Below, piece after piece: positions 1 to 12,800 of a DNA stretch of 64,000 nucleotides (within the stretch, counting starts at the first letter, position 1; every line of letters starts with the position of its first letter). Origin of the DNA: Closterium sp. Naga37s-1 (Eukaryota > Streptophyta > Zygnematophyceae > Desmidiales > Closteriaceae); assembly GCA_947471745.1 (NCBI GenBank), contig CANJKZ010001153.1, forward strand, positions 310,001 to 374,000, given 5' to 3'. Below the pieces are notes generated by a model that did not search any database, was not told where the DNA came from, and worked only from the letters and a program-made list of their open reading frames with translations. The position numbers and the translations under genes are program-made.

Positions 1-2687
1 GCCTCTCTGATCCTTACATACAGTTGCTCCTCCTCCAGAACCTTCCGAAACGCCTTCCCCTTGCTTCCTTTGCTATCCGCCAGATCAGACTCAATCTCTT
101 TGCTAAACACCGTGAACAGCATCCCGCCAAACCCCTTGGTTACAAAGTTGACCAGAGCGGGCGGCATCTTAAGATCGACGGTGAAGATTCCCCGATAGTG
201 GCAGCGATTCTCTCCTAAGTCCTTCACGGTAAAGCCACCATTGATGGCCATGCGGACCACGCCCGAGGGCACGGGAGGGACGGCCTCTCGAGGGAAGCCG
301 TGCTTATGTGGGTCGATGAGAGTACTGTCCTCTGGTGGCTGGGGGTGCGGCAAAGGAGAAGTTGGGGATAGAGGGGAAACATTATAAGCAATTTCTCTCC
401 GAGAAAGCCACCGTTGATGGCCATGCGGACGACGCCGGAGGGCTCGGGAGGGACGGCCTCTCGAGGGAAGCCGTGCTTGGCTGGGTCGATGAGAATGTTA
501 TCCTCTGGCGGCTGGGGACGGGGGCAAAGGGGAAGGTGGGGGGTTAGAGGGGAAACATTTCAGCGATTCTCCCCCAGGTGTTTGACGGTGAAGCCACCGT
601 TGATGGCCATGCGGACGACGCCGGAGGGTACAGGTGGAACGGCCTCTTGAGGGAAGCCGTGCTTTGCTGGGTTGATCAACGTGTTGTCCTCTGGTGGCTG
701 GGGATGGTGGGGATGGAGGGGGGGTGGTAAAGGCCACGAATGGGCTTCCACGGCGAAGCAGCCGTTGATGGTCATGCGGACGACGCGGAGGGCACATGAT
801 GTATTTATCAGACTCTTTCCACAAAGCCACTCACCGTCTGAAGTGCGGTCGTGGACCATCCCCATGTTAGCGTCGCATACGCTCAAGAGCATAAAGGCGA
901 ACTGCCTCCCAGGGAACGGCCAGGCCCCCTCCCTCCCCACAAACCACGCCACCGCCTACGAGTCAGAACTAGCCACTCACCGTCTGCAGGAACGTGGTGA
1001 CCATCCCCGTGTTGGCGTCGTAGACGCTCAAAAGCATGAAGGCGAACTCCTTCCTGGGGAACGGCCAGTCAGTCCCCCTCCCCCCCATCAAATCACGCCA
1101 CCGCCCATGAGTCATGACTCGGGCACTCACTGTCTGAAGGACGGTGGTGACCATGCCGGTGTTGGCGTCGTACACGCTCAGGAGCATGAAGGCAAACCTT
1201 TTCACTAGAAAACCCAAGGGGCCAACCCAAGGGGCCATTTCGAACGACGCCACCGCCCACGAGTCATGTCTAAGCCACTCACCGTCTGAAGGACGGTCGT
1301 GACCATGCCCGTGCTGGCGTCGTACACGCTCAAGAGCATGAAGGCGAACTCCTTCCCGGGGAACGGCCACGGGGTCCTGAACCTGCTCGCGCAACGCGAT
1401 TCAACCAGCAGCAAGAGAAAAAACGATTTTTGAGACGTCTCAACAAATGGCCGAGGGGTCCTGAACCTGCTTCAGCAACTCGATCCAACCAGCAGCAAGA
1501 AAAGGCATCTCGAGCCGTTGTTGACAGGGCTATGACATAGCGAATGGGGACTTTCTCCCCAACGGCATTGCTAACTACCTTTGAGTCCTATGCCTTCTTA
1601 TTTGTATGCTTGTCAGATGTGATTAGTGTGTCATAAAGGTTGGACGGCTTATGTTTGTGGTGTTGAAGGGTTCACCTCATGTAGGTGAGGTCGAATCCGT
1701 CGCCAATTCGCTTCAGATACCGGTTTTCAATCACCTTGTACACTGGCATGTTCTGCTGCGGCCACCTGAAACGACAAGGAGAGAAGAAACGAGACTTTGA
1801 GTCACAATGTTACGAGTTGCGCGGGAAACGAGCAAACTGTGTTTTTTCTTTTGGTTGTGCATCTGTACCCTTCCATTGTGTTGTCGGGCGTTGCACAGCC
1901 ATCGACGAATGCCACAAGGCAGTAAACCACCATGCGAGGGCAAAAGTTCAGCGTACCATTCTTTGAAGAAGGTGACATCGCGAGTCATAGCGACGGCTGC
2001 TTCCACGGGTCCGTTCACGATTCCCTCCATCAGCAGCGTGTGCACTTCCGTCCCTTCTGGGCCCTTGCGCACCATGGCTCGATGCTCCGGACCCTCCTCG
2101 CACACCTGCGGATAGGGATTTATTCTTCAGTATTCTTTATTGAGGTATGCTCATTTTTCGTTTTCCCAAATTCCGTGGATCTTAACGACGTCATTCAGTC
2201 CGCCTCCACTATGGCGCTCGAATTAACAAAAACGACTCTCCTGTTTCGGGCAATAAGCGTAGGCGCATGACCACGCGTCGTACCTTCCATGCTCGGCGAT
2301 CTCCAGGTGCCACATCCTTCATAGCATCAGCTTTAGCACTGTTCATGTCGTTCAGCACCCCCATCATTTCCCCCGACCAATGATTTATGACTTCCTCCGA
2401 TGGATTTGTAGCTCCTGCACCTGCACAGAGAAGGTCGAATGATACAGTAGATATTGATTGTAGGTCATATAATTTGTGTTAATTCGCAGCTTAGAACCTG
2501 ACGGTTCTTGGACTTCCAATTAGTGCACCGTAACAGCGTTGATTTTTTTACGATCTTGAAGAGATTAAAAAGCGCTACCTTGTTGTGTTAGCTGCTTCCG
2601 AATTGCTGTCCTGACTGCTCCGAGGCTGTTCCATTCGGGAGCCTCCAGGGCTTCGTCTAATGCGGTCATGCCATCAACAAGCGGCAT
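1..2687 (-). CDS. START-like lipid-binding protein A (partial, runs off left edge)
   Basis: Exons read 2687-2579, 2420-2284, 2105-1957, 1765-1676, 1382-1283 and 338-1, all with GT-AG borders and phases that join; the gene continues past base 1. The ATG at 2687 was chosen because the first exon (MPLVDGMTALDEALEAPEWN) matches the first exons of the genes at 51,708 and 58,317. All three share the blocks CEEGPEHR, RKGPEGT, FFKEW, PWPFPxxEF, VRMAINGGF and a VNFVTKxFGG segment. This order resembles START/Bet v1-like lipid-binding domains of plant proteins; that assignment is inference and no ligand can be named. Extra partial copies of exon 5 (about 830-915, 985-1,070, 1,117-1,200) and of the last exon (about 390-520, 565-695, 745-790) lie in the introns. 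The copy joined to the rest of the domain is taken as the used exon. Confidence 0.72.
390..1210 (-). repeat. Tandem partial exon copies in START-like gene A
   Basis: Three extra copies of the exon encoding FAFMLLSVYDAxTGMVTTVLQT and two to three of the exon encoding VPSGVVRMAINGG lie between the used exons 5 and 6. Most keep a splice donor or acceptor. They differ from one another by several percent, so they are not a very recent expansion. Confidence 0.7.
1365..1502. repeat. Palindrome TTTTTGAGACGTCTCAA between direct repeats
   Basis: The palindrome is at 1,427-1,443. About 50 bp on its left (1,365-1,417, starting GGCCACGGGGTCCTGAACC) recurs with a few changes on its right (1,449-1,501). 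The left copy is the acceptor and 5' end of exon 5 of START-like gene A. Confidence 0.75.
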
Positions 2688-3651
2688 GGCTTCTCCTCAA
2701 ACTTGCCACTTCTATACTGAGTTTGTATAGTAAGATTAAGTACACTGAGGTAGTTACGCACTTTGCGAGAATCTACTAGACACGCTGCTGCATAGGCCAA
2801 TCCTTCGCTTCAAACGTGTCAAAGCGCAGATTTTTTTAAACGCGCGCAAATGAGTAGAATAGTGTCGCGAACAACCTACAACAGGGTATGAGGCCCCGCA
2901 CCTACTGGAGTAAAAGGCAGCTGAGTATGAGAATGCTACTTGATCACTAGAGCTCTGATAGTCTAGAATGCTGTTCAAGTCTGAAGCCTGAGCCTGATCA
3001 GCTGTACAATTCCCAAGCGATAGAGCTGTGGAGTGGAGTGGATGAAATCGAGGCAAATGTTTGATTCGGCAGCTGCACAATTCCCACCCAAGGGGGATGA
3101 TGGTTTTGACGCGCCTCGAGTTCGGGAATGCCGGAAAATGTCGAGCCCCTCCGGTCAGTTCCGCATCAAAACTGGACTTACGGCTGTCTGTGTGGGCTGA
3201 TGGTGGAAGTTTTTGTGACGGAAGGCCATCGCATGGACGACGGGATGGGAGGTTTGATGGGCGGACACATCCGACGTGGCCCTCGCTCCGTGGTTGATTG
3301 TGGAGCCGTCAGCATCCATTGGAGTCGCTCATTTGCGGGAAATATTCAGAGCCAAAATGCAGGCACGTTGTGACCCCCAATCGACACTGTATGGGGGAGC
3401 GTTGTCAGCCCGCTTCTGAATTTCCCTGTCACTCCGAAAATGAATTGCACGTGGTCACGTTATGTCACGGGCAGGTTTTGTGGCAGACCACTTCCGCAAA
3501 ACGGAAGTTCGTCGGCCAACCAGTGCCTTTGCTGACCCATCACGATTGATGACAATCAACCAAACCGAAAGGAATGCCTCTGACGACAGCTGACCAGAAT
3601 ATTTGAACCAACCAGCAGCTCTCCCAACCAAAACTAACAGAAGCAAAATGC
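2688..3651. other. Intergenic region upstream of gene A
   Basis: This holds the presumed promoter of START-like gene A on the minus strand. I see no convincing coding exon, repeat or transposon end. Short open frames at 3,061-3,549 lack splice context and family resemblance. Confidence 0.4.
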
Positions 3652-3724
3652 TCCGTTGCCGGGATTTGAACCCGGGTCGCCTGGGTGAAAGCCAGGTATC
3701 CTAACCAGGCTGGACGACAACGGA
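3652..3724 (-). tRNA. tRNA-Glu (anticodon UUC)
   Basis: On the minus strand this 73-nt sequence folds as a complete cloverleaf. The acceptor stem pairs TCCGTTG with CAACGGA, the anticodon arm is CCTGG-CTTTCAC-CCAGG with anticodon TTC, and the T arm is CCGGG-TTCAAAT-CCCGG. The D arm pairs GTCC with GGAT (one G-T pair). A short T run follows the 3' end on the minus strand, as expected of a Pol III terminator. No intron and no encoded CCA are seen, as usual for a nuclear gene. Confidence 0.93.
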
Positions 3725-3809
3725 TGTTGATGTGGCTGAACACAATTAATATATCGTTAGCAAAACAGATAATCCACATCCTCTTCACTTCTCTTCCCCC
3801 CCTCCCACC

Positions 3810-6800
3810 ATGGCTCTCAGTTATTCCCCAAGATGCCTGGCTGTTGGTTCGGAACTGACAGTCCAACGTGGCATTCCCTCAACATTGGCCTCCAAATGTA
3901 ACCAAATTGGCGGCGTTGATCTCCTCCAATGGAAGGGCTCCACGTTGCACCTCAAGGCACGGCGGCATTCTACATCGACGGCACCGCGCACTGCGAAAGT
4001 GGTCGCTATGGCGGGCAAGAAGGGGAAGAAGGGCGGGGGAGGCGGCGGAAGAGCCGGCGGAGGCGGAGGCGGAGGCGGCGCAGGTGGCGGCGGAGGCGGC
4101 GGCGGCGGGGGGAAGCTGAAGTCGGCGGGCAGCAAATCTCCGTCCGCGGACCGCGGGACGGCGTACCAGAACGAGACGCGGAAGATCATCCTCAGCGTGA
4201 ACCGCCTCCGCAAGGCACGTTGAAAATCAACTCTACTAGAGATTTTCGTGGCAGAGATTCCCCGTTGCGTGCAAAGCAAATGCTGTTGCGTTCGGTGCCC
4301 CTCGCGCATCCGTTCTGTTCAAGAAAGGCGACGCGGGCGCGGTGGAGGTCTCCAACGACCTCGGGTGGAGGTTTCATGCGCACTCTAGAGATGTACCTCG
4401 GGTGATTTTTGAGGCGTCTCAAAAATACTCGTTATACACGTGTCTCCAACGACCCGAGGTTTCATGCGCATTCTAGAGATATACGTTGGGTGATTTCTCT
4501 CCCTCCTCCCCCTCACTCCACCACCCTCCTCCCACCCGATGCTCACCTCTAGCCAAGCAGGTCGCCCCCAATGGCAAGGAGATTCTGAAGAACATCAGCC
4601 TGGGGATGTACCTGGGCGATCATTTGATTACCCTCTTTCCCCCTCTTTCCCCCTCTTTCCCCCTCTTTGCCCCTCTTTCCCCCTCTTTCCCCCTCTTTTC
4701 CCTCTCTCACTCCACCTCCCTCCACTGTAACCAAGCAAGGAGATCCTAAAGAACATCAGTCTGGGGATGTACCTGGGCGCCAAGATCGGGTTTCTGGGGG
4801 CCAACGGAGCCGGGAAGAGTTCTTTCATGTGCATCCCTCCTCTCCCCCACCCCTTCAGGTGGCCCCCAACGGCAAGGAGATCCTGAAGAACATCAGCCTG
4901 GGCATGTACCTGGGCGCCAAGATCGGGTTTCTGGGGGCCAACGGAGCCGGGAAGAGTTCTTTCATGTGCATCCCTCCTCTCCCCCACCCCTTCAGGTCGC
5001 CCCCAACGGCAAGGAGATCCTGAAGAACATCAGCCTGGGCATGTACCTGGGCGCCAAGATCGGGTTTCTGGGGGCCAACGGAGCCGGGAAGAGTTCTTTC
5101 ATGTGCATCCCTCCTCTCCCCCACCCCTTCAGGTCGCCCCCAACGGCAAGGAGATCCTGAAGAACATCAGCCTGGGCATGTACCTGGGCGCCAAGATCGG
5201 GTTTCTGGGGGCCAACGGAGCCGGGAAGAGTTCTTTCATGTGCATCCCTCCTCTCCCCCACCCCTTCAGGTCGCCCCCAACGGCAAGGAGATCCTGAAGA
5301 ACATCAGCCTGGGCATGTACCTGGGCGCCAAGATCGGGTTTCTGGGGGCCAACGGAGCCGGGAAGAGTTCTTTCATGTGCATCCCTCCTCTCCCCCACCC
5401 CTTCAGGTCGCCCCCAACGGCAAGGAGATCCTGAAGAACATCAGCCTGGGCATGTACCTGGGCGCCAAGATCGGGTTTCTGGGGGCCAACGGAGCCGGGA
5501 AGAGTTCTTTCATGTGCATCCCTCCTCTCCCCCACCCCTTCAGGTCGCCCCCAACGGCAAGGAGATCCTGAAGAACATCAGCCTGGCATGTACCTGGGCG
5601 CCAAGATCGGGTTTCTGGGGGCCAACGGAGCCGGGAAGAGTTCTTTCATGTGCATCCCTCCTCTCCCCCACCCCTTCAGGTCGCCCCCAACGGCAAGGAG
5701 ATCCTGAAGAACATCAGCCTGGGCATGTACCTGGGCGCCAAGATCGGGTTTCTGGGGGCCAACGGAGCCGGGAAGAGTTCTTTCATGTGCATCCCTCCTC
5801 TCCCCCACCCCTTCAGGTCGCCCCCAACGGCAAGGAGATCCTGAAGAACATCAGCCTGGGCATGTACCTGGGCGCCAAGATCGGGTTTCTGGGGGCCAAC
5901 GGAGCCGGGAAGAGTTCTTTCATGTGCATCCCTCCTCTCCCCCACCCCTTCAGGTCGCCCCCAACGGCAAGGAGATCCTGAAGAACATCAGCCTGGGCAT
6001 GTACCTGGGCGCCAAGATCGGGTTTCTGGGGGCCAACGGAGCCGGGAAGAGTTCTTTCATGTGCATCCCTCCTCTCCCCCACCCCTTCAGGTCGCCCCCA
6101 ACGGCAAGGAGATCCTGAAGAACATCAGCCTGGGCATGTACCTGGGCGCCAAGATCGGGTTTCTGGGGGCCAACGGAGCCGGGAAGAGTTCTTTCATGTG
6201 CATCCCTCCTCTCCCCCACCCCTTCAGGTCGCCCCCAACGGCAAGGAGATCCTGAAGAACATCAGCCTGGGCATGTACCTGGGCGCCAAGATCGGGTTTC
6301 TGGGGGCCAACGGAGCCGGGAAGAGTTCTTTCATGTGCATCCCTCCTCTCCCCCACCCCTTCAGGTCGCCCCCAACGGCAAGGAGATCCTGAAGAACATC
6401 AGCCTGGGCATGTACCTGGGCGCCAAGATCGGGTTTCTGGGGGCCAACGGAGCCGGGAAGAGTTCTTTCATGTGCATCCCTCCTCTCCCCCACCCCTTCA
6501 GGTCGCCCCCAACGGCAAGGAGATCCTGAAGAACATCAGCCTGGGCATGTACCTGGGCGCCAAGATCGGGTTTCTGGGGGCCAACGGAGCCGGGAAGAGT
6601 TCTTTCATGTGCATCCCTCCTCTCCCCCACCCCTTCAGGTCGCCCCCAACGGCAAGGAGATCCTGAAGAACATCAGCCTGGGCATGTACCTGGGCGCCAA
6701 GATCGGGTTTCTGGGGGCCAACGGAGCCGGGAAGAGTTCTTTCATGTGCATCCCTCCTCTCCCCCACCCCTTCAGGTGGCCCCCAACGGCAAGGAGATCC

Positions 6801-9800
6801 TGAAGAACATCAGCCTGGGCATGTACCTGGGCGCCAAGATCGGGTTTCTGGGGGCCAACGGAGCCGGGAAGAGTTCTTTCATGTGCATCCCTCCTCTCCC
6901 CCACCCCTTCAGGTCGCCCCCAACGGCAAGGAGATCCTGAAGAACATCAGCCTGGGCATGTACCTGGGCGCCAAGATCGGGTTTCTGGGGGCCAACGGAG
7001 CCGGGAAGAGTTCTTTCATGTGCATCCCTCCTCTCCCCCACCCCTTCAGGTCGCCCCCAACGGCAAGGAGATCCTGAAGAACATCAGCCTGGGCATGTAC
7101 CTGGGCGCCAAGATCGGGTTTCTGGGGGCCAACGGAGCCGGGAAGAGTTCTTTCATGTGCATCCCTCCTCTCCCCCACCCCTTCAGGTCGCCCCCAACGG
7201 CAAGGAGATCCTGAAGAACATCAGCCTGGGCATGTACCTGGGTGCCAAGATCGGGTTCCTGGGGGCCAACGGGGCGGGCAAGAGCTCCCTCATGCGCCTT
7301 CTGGCTGGGAAAGACACGACGTTTGAAGGGGACTATTACATTGATCCGAGCATCAAGATTGGGTACCTGGAGCAGGAGCCGCTGCTGGATGATGGGGTGA
7401 CTGTTATGGATAATATCGAACCTGCTCTTAAGGAGACCAAGGACCTGCTTCAGGAGTTTGAGGAGGTGAGAGAAGGAGGAGGTGAGGAGGAGGTGAGGAG
7501 GAGGTGAGGAGGAGGAAGAGGAGGTGAGGAGGAGGTGAGGAGGAGGAAGGAGGAGGAAGAGGAGGTGAGGAGGACGTGAGGAGGAGGAAGGGAGGAGGTG
7601 AGGAGGTGAGGAGGATGAGGAGACTTGGGGTGGATGGAAGCAATCGCGAAAGAACGAAATGCGTGGAGAGGAGGGTAGAGATTAAGCAGTTCATGCCTTC
7701 ATCTGTGCTTGCTTATATCCGAGTGTGCTTGTATCCACGCGTGCTTCTACTGTATCCACGTGTGCTTCTACTGTATCCACGTGTGCTTCTACTGTATCCA
7801 CGCGTGCTTCTACTGTATCCATCCGTGCTTGAATCCATCAGGTGAGTGTGGCGATGGCGTCAGCGGGCGATGCGGACATGGACAAGCTGATGACTCAGAT
7901 GGAGCGCCTGCAGACCCGCCTGGACGCATGCAACGGCTGGGAGCTCGACAGACAACTTCAGGTGCGTCCCCAGGTGGAAACAACAGAGGCAGGCAGCTGC
8001 AGCAAGTCCTCTGAAACACAATCTCAATAAGCTGCAGGAGAGTTCGCAGGTGGAAAGAGCAGAGGCAGACAGCAGCAGGTGGATCCAGGTGGAAACAGCA
8101 GAGGCTGATAGTAGCAGGTGGGTCCTCAGGTGGAAACAGCAGAGACAGGCAGCTGTAGGTCAACCCGTCTGCTAGGCAATTTGTGCACATGTGCCTCTCA
8201 GTATGCCATGCATGTTTCGATCCCAATGAGTGGCAAGTCTGAGTGGCAAGTCTGAGTGGCAAGTCTGAGTGGCAAGTCTGAGTGGCAAGTCTGAGTGGCA
8301 ACCTACATTACATGTCCATCCATCCACATCCAACCACTTCTCCGCCTGCCCCCCCCACAGAGAGCCATGGACGCACTGCGCTGTCCCCCAGGGGAGGCCC
8401 CCGTGGCGAACCTGAGTGGGGGGGAGAGGAGGCGCGTGGCTCTGTGCCGCTTGCTGCTGCAGGTAAGGGGAGGGAGGGAATGGGGAGACGGGGGGTTTTG
8501 GGGTGGGCATGGGAAAATGGGAGTGCTCAGTGCTGCTTCTGAAGACTGGCGTGTTTCGTAACATGCTGTCACTCAAACATCTTTCTCTGCAGCTAAGGTC
8601 AGCGGTGGGGAGGGAGAGGAGAGGAGGCGGCGCGTAGCTTTAGAGACGACTGTTGAGTCACTTTTGCGTGTTGCGATGCAGCACTTCTGAGTGGACTGAA
8701 AAGGCATCCCTATGTACTGGGTGGGGGGTGCCTTTTCAGATGACGGACATTCTCGTTCTATACGAGCCCACCAACCACCTCACCTCGGTCGGTGCGGAGG
8801 CGTTTTTGAGACGTCTCAAAGACACCCTCTCTACACGTTTCTATACGAGCCCACCAACCACCTCACCTCGGTGCGGAGGCAGTGGCATGGCTGGATGAAG
8901 CCACTCTTGCATCCCACCCCCCTTCTCCCCCCCCTCACACCCCCCTCCCCCCTTTTAGATCTCCCACCATCTGTCGCCCGACATTCTGTTTCTGGACGAG
9001 CCCACGAACCATCTGGACGTGGAGGCAGTGGCACGGCAGGCACTCTTCCACCCCATCCTCCCCTTCCCCCACCCCCCACACCCCCCCCCCCCCCCCCCCC
9101 CTTTACATCTCCCACCCTCAGGTGCCCGACATTCTGTTTCTGGACGAGCCCACCAACCATCTCGATGCGGAGGCAGTGGCGTGGCTGGATGGAGGCACTC
9201 TTCCACCCCATCCTCCCCTTCCCCCACCCCCCACCCCCCCCTTTACATCTCCCACCCTCAGGCGCCCGACATTCTGTTTCTGGACGAGCCCACCAACCAC
9301 CTGGACGCGGAGGCAGTGGCATGGCTGGAGCGGTATCTGGCGGAGTTCAAAGGCACTGTCGTCGCCATCACTCACGACCGATACTTCCTGGATAATGTGA
9401 GTGAGGCGTGATGGTAATGAGTGGTAGTGGCAGGTGTAGTGTGGTACGTGTGTTCATCAGCAGTGGCAGGGTGGTGGAACGGTGGTGGTATAGAGAAACA
9501 GGTCAGCCCTGATGGGATGCGGAGGCAGTGGCATGGCTGGAGCGGTATCTGGCGGAGGTCAAAGGCACTGTGGTGTGCTGGTGGCACTGTGGTGTGCTGG
9601 TGGCACTGTGGTGTGCTGGTGGCACTGTGGTGTGCTGGTGGCACTGTGGTGTGCTGGTGGCACTGTGGTGTGCTGGTGGCACTGTGGTGTGCTGGTGGCA
9701 CTGTGGTGTGCTGGTGGCACTGTGGTGTGCTGGTGGCACTGTGGTGTGCTGGTGGCACTGTGGTGTGCTGGTGGCACTGTGGTGTGCTGGTGGTGGCCTG

Positions 9801-12800
9801 GCCATCACTCACGACCACTGCTACTTCCTTGATAATGTGAGTGAGATGAGAAGTTAGTCTGATCTGATGGGTGGCGGTGCAGTGCTGGATTCTTGATTTG
9901 TGAGGCGCCTAAAAATTTATTCTTGATTTGTGAGGCGCCTCAAAAATGATTCTTGATTTGTGAGGCGCCTCAAAAATGATTCTTGAGCTGAAGAATGCCC
10001 CCTGCCTGCCCGCGGGTCATCATCATCACTCAGTCACCCTCCCCACCGCACCGCCTATGCTGTTACGTTTTCCCCCTCTCTTATCTTCCCCTCCCACTGT
10101 GCCCAGGTGGCAGGGTGGATTCTGGAGCTGGATCAACGGCGGGGCATTCCCTTTGAGGGGAACTACTCGGCTTGGCTCGAGAACAAGGCACAGCGCCTGG
10201 CAGCAGCATGCTCCTTCGGATTCTCCTCATCACATGCCGACAACGCATGGATGGGGTCGAGCAGCAGGAGCAGCAGCAGGAGCAGCAGCAGGAGCAGCAG
10301 CAGGAGCCAGCCTTACCACGATCCCCTGCTTGTCTCCCTCCTCTCTCCCGTGTGGCCAGGTGGCAGGGGCGGATTCTGGAGTTGGATCGCGGGCACGGCA
10401 TACCCTTTGAGGGGAACTACTCGGCTTGGCATCATCACCGCAATCCCCTCTTTCGCCTTCTCCCCCTTGCCTCCCCTTGCATGTGCCCAGGTGGCAGGGT
10501 GGATTCTGGAGCTGGATCGCGGGCACGGCATACCCTTTGAGGGCAACTACTCGGCTTGGCTCGAGAACAAGGCGCAGCGCCTGGGGGCGGAGGAGAAGCA
10601 GCAGTCGGCGCTGCAGCGGGTCATGGAGCGAGAGATGGAGTGGATTCGACAGAAGGCCAAGGGGCAGCAGAAGAAGGGCAAGGTGAGGAATGCGGGGAGG
10701 GGGTGTAGCATACGTACTAGTAAATGACAATTCAGGCCAGCCAGCCAGTATTCCCACAAGGAGAAGCTCGAGAGAATATGTTCGTGCTTTCTAGGAGTGG
10801 CGTTCTCCGTCTCTCTCCAACCTGTCCCTACCTCCCTCAAAACCCCTCAACCCACAGGCCTATGCGAGCGTACGAGGAGCTGGTCATCCAAGCCAGCCAG
10901 TACTCGCGAGAGGAGAGGCTGGAGAGCATGTTTCTGCCGCCCTGCCCTCACTGGTAGTGCCTGCCTCCTCCCCTCCCCTCAACCCTCCTCCCCGTCCCCA
11001 GGCGCGCATGAGGGCGTATGAGGAGCTGGTCATTCAGGTGGGCCAGTACTCGCGAGAGGAGAGGCTGGAGAGCATGTTTCTGCCCTCACTGGAAGATCCT
11101 GTTCTCCCCCTCCCCTCAAACTTCCTCCCCTTCCTCCCTCAGGCGCGCATGCGAGCATATGAGGAGCTGGTCATCCAAGCCAGACAGTATTCCCGAGAGG
11201 AGAAGCTGGAGGAGAGCATGTTTCTGCTGCCGGGGCCGCGGCTGGGAGACGTGGTGGTGGAGGCGCGTTCATCTACCCACGCATGCCCACCTGCCAATCT
11301 ACCCTCCCACCCCACCACCCCCCTCAGGCGCGCATGCGGGCGTATGAAGAGCTGATCATTCAGGTGGGGCAGTACTCGCGGGAGGAGAAGCTGGCGAGCA
11401 TGTTTCTGCCGCCCTGCCCTCACTGGTAGTGCCCGTCTCCTCTCTTGTCCCCCTCCCACAGGCGCGCATGCGAGCCTACGAGGAGTTGGTCATTCAGGCG
11501 GGGCAGTACTCGCGGGAGGAGAGGCTGGAGAGCATGTTTCTGCCGCCGGGCCCACGGCTGGGTGATGTGGTGGTGGAGGCGGAGGGGGTTGCAAAGGCGT
11601 TTGGGGAGCGCGTTCTTATGGATGGGGTCAACTTCACACTGCCGCCTGGAGGTATAGCAGGAGAGCATGGCATGCCATGATGTGGGATGCACCTATTGGG
11701 GGCAGGCCATGTGTCTCACATGTATGTATGCTCATAGATGGGGTCAGCTTCACCCTTCCGCCTGGAGGTGTGCGGTGGCATGTGGCTGTGCCCTCCAATG
11801 TCTTATTAGCACGACAGTCCTGATGGGGGCACTCAGTCGCAAGTCTTATAAGCTCTTTCCTTCCCTATTCCACTCCTCCCTTCACATGCAGGCATTGTGG
11901 GGGTGATTGGTGGCAATGGTGCCGGAAAGTCAACCCTGTTCCGCATGATCGTGGGGCAGGATAGCCCCAATGAGGGGACTTTGCGAGTGGGAGACACGGT
12001 GGCGCCGCTCTATGTGGACCAATCACGCGACGCGCTGGATCCGAACAAGACGGTGTTTGAGGAGATCACGGGCGGCGCAGATGAGATCCTTCTGGGTGGG
12101 TTTGTTTGTCCTTTAGCGGTGAATTGTTGACTTGTGTTTGGTGGAGATAGGTGGGGCGTGTTGGGTGTGGGTTCTTATGGGTGTGAGCTATAATGTGTAC
12201 AGTCACAATTTTGTGGGTGTGCTAGTTATACTTGTCCCCTAGTACAGTCACATATGCTACCGTCACGTGCCTGCCTTTCCCTCTCTCGCTCCCCCTCTCC
12301 CTCCTTCCTCCCAACCCCAGGCGAGCGCAAGGTGAACAGCCGGGCGTACTGTGCGTGGTACAACTTCAAGGGGGCGGACCAGCAGGCATGCTGTCAGGTG
12401 GAGAAGAGAACAGTGTGTACCTCATGCACTAACATTCATGATTGCAGTTTCTCAGCTGCCTTCCCCCTTCCTGTCTTTCTTTCCCACCACCCACCCCCAG
12501 GCGAGCGCAAGGTGAACAGCCGGGCGTACTGCGCGTGGTACAACTTCAAGGGGGCGGACCAGCCCGAGTGCTTTCAGAAGGACAGAGGAACTGCGCGCAC
12601 CTCTTGTACAGTCACACGTGTGCTTCTGCTGCTTCTTCCGCTCCCTCCCTCCCTCCCCCTACCTTCACCCCCAGGCGAGCGCAAGGTGAACAGCCGGGCG
12701 TACTGCGCGTGGTACAACTTCAAAGGGGCGGACCAGCAGAAGAAGGTGGGCGTGCTGTCGGGCGGCGAGAGGAACCGCGTGCACCTGGCACGCATCATGA

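Noticed and set aside
4827-7214. Many 64- and 89-residue reading frames on both strands
   Set aside because: They are the 137-bp array read in successive units; the plus-frame pieces are exon copies and the minus-frame pieces are shadows.
9559-9857. Cys/Trp/Gly-rich and His/Thr-rich open frames
   Set aside because: A 19-bp repeat without stops is open in every frame; no protein is implied.
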